Shown here in pieces: positions 46,373-53,111 of a stretch of 53,111 nt of DNA. Numbering within the stretch: the first letter of the stretch is position 1; every line of letters begins with the position of its first letter. The stretch covers positions 185,710 through 238,820 of the forward strand of contig FN648435.1 in NCBI GenBank assembly GCA_000310025.1, given 5' to 3'. The translations under genes and the position numbers were made by a program. Source of the DNA: Ectocarpus siliculosus. Taxonomy: Eukaryota > Sar > Phaeophyceae > Ectocarpales > Ectocarpaceae. Below the pieces are notes generated by a model. The model was not told where the DNA came from. It worked only from the letters and a program-made list of their open reading frames with translations, and ran no database searches.

Positions 46373-47472
46373 AGAGCCGGCCGTCCGACCTGCATGTCGC
46401 AACACCACCAATGGACCGATCCCTCTCCAACGCACAACACGTATGCATACCCCGACGCACCTGCGCCAGTTTGAAGACCTCGAGCTCCCGGACGTAGTAA
46501 ACCGACCGCAGGGTGTCCCTGTTGTACGGAGGCCTCTCGTGCCGGCCTTCCTTGTAGCTCCTGGAGTTTGGGGTGGGGACAAGGCAACGCCAGGGGTTGA
46601 AAAAGAAAATGGGGAGCTTTTGGGGACAAAAAATAACAAAGTCCCTCTCTGCTGGGAGTGGGCGACAGGGACGAGAGCATCGAACCCACAAATTTATTGG
46701 CCGGCGAAAAACAGAAGAAAAACATTGTATGGAACTTACAAAAAAAAAGCATGGCAACACTTGCGCACGCGCGGCACTATTGTGAACTCCGTGTTGGAGT
46801 GTGCAACAAATACAATTTTCCTTTTTTCTTATTCGTGTAGAAAGGCTACACGATAGACAGTTGCCCTGGTAAACCAGAATTTTCTATAGATGACACGTAC
46901 ATCTATGAGAGAGCAGTATGCATGTACGATATAACGCACCAGAAGTCTTGACCAATATTTTTCCAGACACTGTTCCAGGAGCATGTGGCGCCGTCCAAGT
47001 TATTATTTAGAGTTTGTCGCACCCAAAAGAAAAAGAAAAAATGATCCAGATGTACATACAAAAAGACGGTAAGGGTAGGGAGGACGACAACCGACGAAAC
47101 ACAAGCCACCTGTGCCAGCCCCTACATTGACCGAACTCTACTTCTGGTGGCCCCTTGGTCCTCCCCCCCCTTCGACGACTTGCCTCCCGTTGAAGATCCC
47201 GGTCATGCCGGCTATCCTTACCCCTCCCACCCTGACCACCCCCGCGAACCCAAGGAAATAGATGTTGGGCGCTACCCATCCCCCGTAGTGGAGTTCCTGT
47301 TACATGGTACATGGTAGGTGCAGCACAATTGGTTAGAGAGAGGGGGGAAGGGTCAAAGAGCTCGTGCAGGTCTCAAAGGAGGGGGGGGAGGGATTTCCTC
47401 AACAAGCGTCAGGCGGGAGGGGGGGCAACGGCGTTTCGAATGTACTCGAGGAAGGGGAGGGAGTATCGTCAG

Positions 47473-47503
<31 letters not shown>

Positions 47504-49478
47504 TCTCTTTCTCTCCCTCTCTCTGGTTAGAGGCAATATTATAGCAGAGACTCGTAAACTCGTTGAACACCGTCGACACGATGTCGTTTGTGCAGAGGGG
47601 GCACGGAGAACGAGCTTTGGAAGAAAAACGCAATGGTGGTATTGAGGAAGTGCCGGGGCGAGCACACGCACCAGAGCATCAGCCATTCCTGAAATTGCAG
47701 CGATATACAGACACCAGCAGCAGCAGCTTATCATCGCGTTTGACCGCGTTTGACATCTTGACCGCACTCACTAGCTGACCAACGGCATCCATGGCGCCAG
47801 TCGTGAAAGCGTTGGGCTAAAGACCACCATCCCCACACACCAAAGACCGACACCCCGGGGAACGGCAACGGAACCATCGCCCCCGCCGCCACCCAACAAC
47901 CGCTACGGAAACCGTAGAGAGATAACCCCCCCCGCAACACGATTGAACAAAACTGATGTACACAGATTTGTAATTATTTTCTTTTTGATTCGTTGAAGTT
48001 CGCTGGGCTCTTCGAGCCAAAAACAAGTCAGCTGTGTCAGTTGTGAAATGTCACTGATGGCAGCTGGCAGCTGATTTCACACCAACGCATGCGTTACGCT
48101 TTCATCTTGCATACCGCCTTGACGGCACCACTACCATGCTCTGATGAGCCCACTCCGGGGGCGATCCTTGTGCATACCTGCAAGTAAGAGGAGGCCTCGT
48201 GGTTGCCTCCGATGAAGATCGTCAGCACTGGGGCAACGAGCTCCCCGCTGTAGTACTTGTGGAACGTTCCCTGACAGGCAGGCAGCGGAATATCATACAA
48301 TACACACGGGTTGGTTAACGTGATGATAACGGGAAAAAAAAACGACACCATCTTGTCGTCGGGTACTTACTTTGCTGGCACACATGCATGCACACGACCA
48401 CCAGGATGCATTCCTTGAGACCGTCGGCTTCCCTTCCTCAAGCACAGAGTGCCCCTCCCCTACCCTTCAATCGAAGTCACGGTTGGAGGAAGGCCTGGCA
48501 CGATGCTCGGATGCAGCCAACTACGTGAATTGTATCCAGCGTGCCACCAGATAAAGAAATTTGTTCGGCGGGGTCGAGTAAGTGCAGCTAACCTTCGGCT
48601 GTGTGGGGCAACTTCAGTGCCACACACACGCCGCCGTGTTGAACGAAAAAAAAAAAAAAACAGCACCCAAGGTCGTGGAACCTCCCCTATCAGCGAGAAA
48701 TTTACATCGCTGTCGGTGACGGTGTCGATAGTCTCGATGTTGTCCCCATGCTCTGATTCTAAACGATGGAAACATAAATAGGCTCCGTCAACACGTTTTT
48801 CGAGTGAACCGTCGGGGGGTCCCGAGGACAAAAAGCTCGAGTCATTTCCAGCAACCATTTCAACCGCGGACAGCCCCGTGAATAATTGAAAATGAAACGC
48901 CCGTACATATTTTAAACCCTGCACCGACCCGGCGGCGTGAGATTCACAGAGGTAGGCTCTCCGAGAAAATCTACATACCATGGTGGAAGGGCATGTGTTG
49001 CAGTGAACGGGAAGAGAGAACCGGCTGGACTGTTGCTTTTGTCGTAACGCTAACACCCGTTCCGATCTATGTACAGTACCTCCATCTGTCCGTATTGATC
49101 AAACACTAGACCGATCGATTCCCGTGGTCACATGCTAACTTGCCTCAAAAAAGGTAAACTCAAATAAAATGGAAACCGAAGGGTCCGCAAGCCAATCTGA
49201 ATCAACGATTGCTAGTCTGGGGCCCTCCGCTCCTGGGCTCATTTAGAGTCTTTGAAAAGACTCAAGTCAAGTCAAGTCAAGTCAAGTCAAGTCAAGTCAG
49301 GAGCCAGCAGGTGCTATCCGAACCGTGCTTTTCTCTCTTGTTTTTAGTTCTGACCCTGACTCTGACTCACCAGGTGCTTGTACTTGTCTGGGCAGGCGAG
49401 GCCGTCGAAGTCTTGCGTATTCCGCAGGCACTGGAAGTCTCCGCAGCAGATGAGCAGGTCCACCTTGATGCCCTTGAT
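41120..49478 (-). CDS. DBR1: RNA lariat debranching enzyme, first exon missing
   Basis: Eleven exons on the minus strand: 49478-49371, 48270-48178, 47296-47184, 46560-46461, 45841-45734, 45038-44929, 44026-43949, 43115-42953, 42285-42190 (start uncertain), 41915-41853, 41365-41120 (stop TGA). All phases agree, giving 425 residues. DBR1 hydrolyses the 2'-5' bond of excised intron lariats. Metallophosphoesterase motifs are present in order: [29 protein letters not shown]; also [31 protein letters not shown] and, in the C-terminal domain, [17 protein letters not shown] and an acidic NEIQLD tail. The N-terminal VEGCCHG exon, holding the first metal ligand, was not found to the right. Exon 3 ends at a GC donor. 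A Gly-rich insert (43020-43060) and a Gly run in the last exon are lineage additions. The exon 9 acceptor could also be the CAG at about 42253. Confidence 0.96.
41477..41527. repeat. CAG microsatellite, 17 units
   Basis: Pure (CAG)17 in the last DBR1 intron, read as CTG in the transcript. Confidence 0.97.
42040..42085. repeat. CCA/CAA triplet repeat
   Basis: (CCA)n then (CAA)n then (CGA)n in the DBR1 intron 41916-42189. A (CCA)n tract at about 42763-42796 lies in the next intron upstream. Confidence 0.85.
43799..43842. repeat. CT-rich microsatellite
   Basis: (CT)n with interruptions in DBR1 intron 43116-43948. Confidence 0.85.
44045..44120. repeat. GTT/GTC triplet repeat
   Basis: Imperfect (GTTGTC)n ending 20 bp above the 44026 acceptor, inside the DBR1 intron 44027-44928; on the transcript it is CAA/CGA-type, so it replaces the usual polypyrimidine tract region. 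Confidence 0.85.
45090..45175. repeat. Local duplication of about 41 bp
   Basis: GAGGGGGGCAGTTGTCAGG occurs at 45113 and 45154, each preceded by an A run, in the DBR1 intron next to the 45038 acceptor. Confidence 0.88.
46337..46372. repeat. CAA microsatellite
   Basis: About eleven CAA units in DBR1 intron 45842-46460. Confidence 0.93.
46561..47183 (-). other. GC-AG intron of the DBR1 gene
   Basis: The only way to join [11 protein letters not shown]...IFNG to [13 protein letters not shown] in frame is a donor AG/GCAAGT at 47184/47183 with the acceptor CCAG at 46561. The phase-2 join makes Arg and gives the same spacing as in animal and plant DBR1. The next GT (GTCGTC, at 47179) would put the following exon out of frame. 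AG/GCAAGT is the classical consensus of GC-AG introns handled by the major spliceosome. Confidence 0.88.
47474..47524. repeat. CT microsatellite
   Basis: (CT)n with a few interruptions in DBR1 intron 47297-48177. Confidence 0.92.
49262..49299. repeat. Pentanucleotide repeat CAAGT
   Basis: Seven and a half CAAGT units in DBR1 intron 48271-49370. Confidence 0.95.
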
Positions 49479-49499
49479 CTGTTCACCCACCCCGTTTCA

Positions 49500-51200
49500 G
49501 CGTACCGTGAAAGCATGAAGCACGTTGGTTCAAGTTGGCCTGAAATTCTAAAAAAAACAGCGACTTGTGTTTGCACTTACGGTAGAGCGAAAAAATCGCC
49601 ACAAGAAAGACGCGTTGCCTCTGTCGTTCATGTTCGAATTCTCGCCCGTTACTCCGAGCGTTTTCTACACCACACGTTTTCCGGCTCGCTCTTTTGGTTC
49701 CTTGTTTTCGTTGCTGACCTCGAGAACAAATCGACTTATGAATGCAGAGCAAGGGTGTACCTGGAAGATGTCATCCTGCACAACGTTTATGGTACCCACC
49801 CCCCTTGCTCCCGGAGGGTCGGAAAAAAAATGAAGTCATTTTGCTCTTCGTGGGTTACAGAGCCAGCAAGCAAGACGCATACCAAATGAGGGGCACATGG
49901 TGTGCTACTACAGCAGTACTACTGACGAGGTTTCACGCCCACTTTGCTACGAACGTACCCGTTGTGCCGTCATTGCGTGCAAGTTCGCAAGAGAGGATTA
50001 TAGCTCCCGCGTAGAGGTAGCTCCCGCATGGGGGCACCTGCACCGAAACCTGTTTCCCCCCGCAGGGCCTCTTGCTTAATATGTGGAGTAGCACTCAGAC
50101 TGCCGGTACCCCCGAAAGTGTACCAAGTACCAAATAGTTGGTACCAAGTACTGTAGGGGTGGATGTTTTTCCGAGTTCACTCGAGTAGGGCATACAAAAG
50201 CGCTTTGGAAGGCCGTTCATTTTTTATTTTTTTCTAGATACTCCTACAGCAGTATATGCATATGTTTGCACTTTGTCCTTCATTCTGGTTACCACAAAGT
50301 CAGACGCCTGCTTTGTCGTCTGCCTCACTTCCGGTGTCCAAACGCCATGTGCGGCAGGTGGTGTGTGCTACTGTACACCAATTGCGTGTGTTGCGTGCGA
50401 TTCGAAACATGTGCATCCCACCCCCGGTGTGAACGGGCGCAGCTACAAGAAAAACGAAAAACGAGCCGGTGTTTCCGTTGGGATCAGGCTTCAGGCCGGA
50501 GGGGTACACTAGAAGGAAGGCTGAATAGCTCGGTCACCGGAAGCAACAGCAACAGCATTCCTCACTCCGGAATACACAAAATACAAAGAGAGCAACACTG
50601 TTCCATCTACTGAAGTACTGCAGCGGTACATGTCACCCTGTCGTTGTAATGCAGCCACGGCGGTACAGCTACAAACGTTTATCGGAGACTAATAACCGTG
50701 TTTCGCGGTACGGCCGCGGCCGCAGTCGCAAGCAAACGCAGCCCGAGGGAGACAAGCCAGGACTACAGCAGTACACAGCAGATGTAGGCCTTATGGCCTT
50801 ATGGAGCTTAGTGGCGTGTTTCGTTTTAACCCTTTGGGGCTAGGCTGGACTGTCAGATTTTGTTTTTTGCGCCAAAAAAAAAAATATATATATATATATA
50901 TATGAGAGCGAGAGCGAGCGGAGAGAAGTGTAGAGAAAGACACCAGCGTACTTCTGCACACGCAACAGCTATCTCAACCTGTAGGCCATGAGGGAAGCCG
51001 GCGACAGGGTGGTGGCCACAGACAGGGTCGTAGAAGGGTTGGTGGGTGGTCGCGCTGCGGTCAGTAGGGCAGGTTAGCTGTGTAGACTTTGAAATGATCA
51101 GTTGCCTAGCTGCCTCAACTAGTATATTTTCGGTATATTGCAAATTAGTCCAGAGAGGGCAAAATGATCAGTGAATACCCATAGCTGGTATTTGTACTTC
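49500..51200. other. No gene recognised; expected site of DBR1 exon 1
   Basis: I looked on the minus strand for a VEGCCHGELD-like exon ending in phase 0 and found none up to the right edge. A donor-like GTAAGTGCAA follows 49581 but the sequence before it does not read as DBR1. A (TA)n tract is at 50884-50903. Three TACAGCAGTA decamers fall here. Confidence 0.45.
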
Positions 51201-51209
51201 TGTATTTCT

Positions 51210-51710
51210 CTGTTCTCTGACCCCCCCGAAATGTGCCCTGCCAGCTCTCTAGAGCTCCTGTGTTTTTCAAACAACAAGCACATCCACCAGCACACACCTG
51301 TACCTCGTGGTTTCCTAGGTTCGGGCGAGGGTATGTGTGGCGCGACGAGTGTGGATGTGTTGCTGGTATGTGTTACTCGTCTACAGCAGTAGAAGTAGTG
51401 TTGTTGTAGCGTTCGTTGTAGCTGCTGACACAATGACTGCTGGATCTTGGGAACGATTTTCAAATTGTTGGGAGATGCAGCAACCACGATATCCTCGATA
51501 TCTGAGCTTCGGCAGGGCTTGCAATACCCCTCCCTTTTGCTGCCCTCTGCTCTTTGCAGCAGTGGCTTCCTACGTTCGGGCGAGTGTGTGTGTGGTGCTG
51601 CGAAAGAACAAATATGTATGCACAAGGTCTTCGGGACGTGGGTGTCTACCCTCCCTCAGGTGACGCAAGACCACATTCGCATTGCCCAAAGAGGGACTGT
51701 GTGTCTTACA
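51210..51710 (+). repeat. Local repeats plus dispersed repeat C, copy 2
   Basis: A block with TTCCTA(G/C)GTTCGGGCGAG and TGTGTGG occurs at about 51312 and 51567. Directly after it, 51632-51706 matches 32719-32795 (TTCGGGACGTGGGTGTC, GGTGACGCAAGACC). Confidence 0.75.
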
Positions 51711-53111
51711 ACCCTTGTATTTCCGCACAAAAACATCGCGCACGTTGTTATTCTACATTGGAGCCAGCTCGAGCGGACAATATTTATATTTTGGCAGCGA
51801 AAACTCAGACTTCCATGATGTCTTTGATTGATGATGGCAGATTTCCGATGAGAACCGAACTTGAAGCCGAAAGAACACCACAAATGGAACATGTTCAACA
51901 CTGCGGCTGGATGCATGCCCTCAGACTTGTCTACACTTGGCCCGCTGCAAAGTGTAGTAAACGTAGGTACTGCTGTTGGACAAAGTGCGATGACACGAAG
52001 AGTCACAACCATGAATCATCGAATTAATCAATGGATGAACGAATGATAGTGGAGAAGCAAGCGGCAAATATTGCAAACCGTCGCATTTGATGGGTTTGAT
52101 AGGTTTCAGAATTGGTTCGCCAGGCTTTGTCAACGCGGAACGCGTCCCCGGGGTTTTGAGCCAGTTTTCGCAACTTTGGCCGGCAACCACACGCGCCACG
52201 GAGGCCTACCGAGCTCCGGGGCACGGGCGTTAATGTACCGACGAGCCTCCTGCGTGCCCCTGAGAAGGAACCGCGACAAAAGATTCGCTGCCGCGAGGGA
52301 AAGAAACGCCGAAGCATGAAAAGTGACCAAATCTTATATGTACGTATGTATGCATGCATGTATGTATGTATGTATGTATGTATGTATGTATGTATGTATG
52401 TATGTATGTATGCGCACACACGTTCATGTACATACGTTGAGAGATTCATGATTTGGCATTGATTGCCCCATTCCCGAGACCTTGATATTACTCGCTGTCA
52501 CTGACGTCTCTTCATTGGTCAGCCGATTAGCGCGGGTGCTAATAATCTAGACACACCTATGGACTTGCAAATACACGGCGCGAAGGGCTGCAGGCGGCAA
52601 CTCCACGACTTGCCACTACACCAGAACGTGCAAATGATCAATCAATGGTCAGTCAGAACGCCTGAAGATTCAAAAGGGTAAACTTTCAACCTGAGTCTTG
52701 ACAGCAGCGTGATCCACTGCCTGTAATTTTCAGTTGGTCGTGCTGCTATGCATGCTGCTGTTGTAGCCTGTAGTCTGGGGCTGAAAACCCTATAACACAC
52801 AGCAACAAAGCTCTTACCCGACCCTCTCCCATGACAGAGAGAAGTTTATGTGTAAGAAATTAAGGAATAATAAAATGTTTGTGTCATGAATGAATACTAC
52901 AGCAGTAAATCCAATGAGGGGGTACAAAACCGTCCTTTGAGAATGAACGAGATGAACGAATCCGTTCATGGTTCACACGGCGAGATTTCTTGCCGGTTTC
53001 CAGCCGCCGCCGGAACAAACACAACCAAATATCCTGTAGATACATATCTGCCCCTGGGGTGACACAGGCAGACAAGCATATTTGCTCTTCCAAAAAGAAC
53101 TAGGGTACATA
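51710..53111. other. No gene confirmed
   Basis: 52080-52330 is more G/C-rich and open on both strands (plus 82 codons, minus 66), so an exon is possible, but neither translation is recognised. 52340-52411 is a microsatellite. Confidence 0.35.
52340..52411. repeat. TATG tetranucleotide microsatellite
   Basis: About seventeen TATG units with slight variation at the left edge. Confidence 0.95.

Noticed and set aside
51119-51625. 168-codon minus-strand frame
   Set aside because: Repeats internally (HIPSPEPRKP-like and HTHSPERRKP-like) because it lies on a local DNA duplication; no gene signal.

Overview
This window is nuclear DNA of an intron-rich eukaryote. The best guess is a stramenopile, most likely a brown alga of the Ectocarpus type. 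Reasons: genes are split into many exons of about 60-300 bp; in the one gene resolved almost completely the introns run from 274 to 1100 bp with a mean near 700 bp; a seven-helix receptor fused to an RGS domain and LRR exons bounded by phase-2 introns are present; triplet microsatellites sit in introns. The species is inferred from gene style, not from a diagnostic marker. No rRNA, tRNA, CRISPR array or bacterial operon was seen. All gene models come from reading translated exons with matching splice phases; no search was run.

Layout. 1-560 is a badly base-called duplicate of about 590-1140 (sequence artefact). 1146-6409 (minus) is a nine-exon gene with a VPS9-like (Rab5 exchange factor) domain; its 3' end lies off the window and one of its introns carries a MITE. 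7076-10690 (plus) holds exons resembling the helical region of very large USP9X/USP24/USP34 deubiquitinases, with a one-base shift in a G run. 10.7-15.4 kb has no convincing gene. 15418-18235 (minus) holds leucine-rich-repeat exons, some decayed. 18.3-24.4 kb is repeat-bearing, including a tandem array (20.3-21.05 kb) and a second MITE (23121-23337).

24428-31591 (plus) is a 7TM-RGS gene: membrane-spanning exons, then a three-exon RGS domain ending at a stop. A large intron carries clustered CCATGG palindromes and a CATGAC-rich array. A 100-N gap (32217-32316) follows, then minus-strand remnants of a Helitron-type Pif1 helicase (33395-33715) and an OTU cysteine-protease domain (32866-33235), then a cluster of related repeats to 35.24 kb. 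36315-37887 (minus) is an ankyrin-repeat gene and 38872-39549 (minus) an unidentified ORF.

41120-49478 (minus) is the best-supported gene: the RNA lariat debranching enzyme DBR1. Eleven exons were placed to the base; only the first exon is missing. One of its introns needs a GC-AG splice pair. 49.5-53.1 kb holds repeats and no recognised gene.

The genes do not form a pathway. They are ordinary eukaryotic neighbours: two concern signalling or trafficking (7TM-RGS, VPS9), one protein turnover, one intron-lariat recycling, one LRR recognition.
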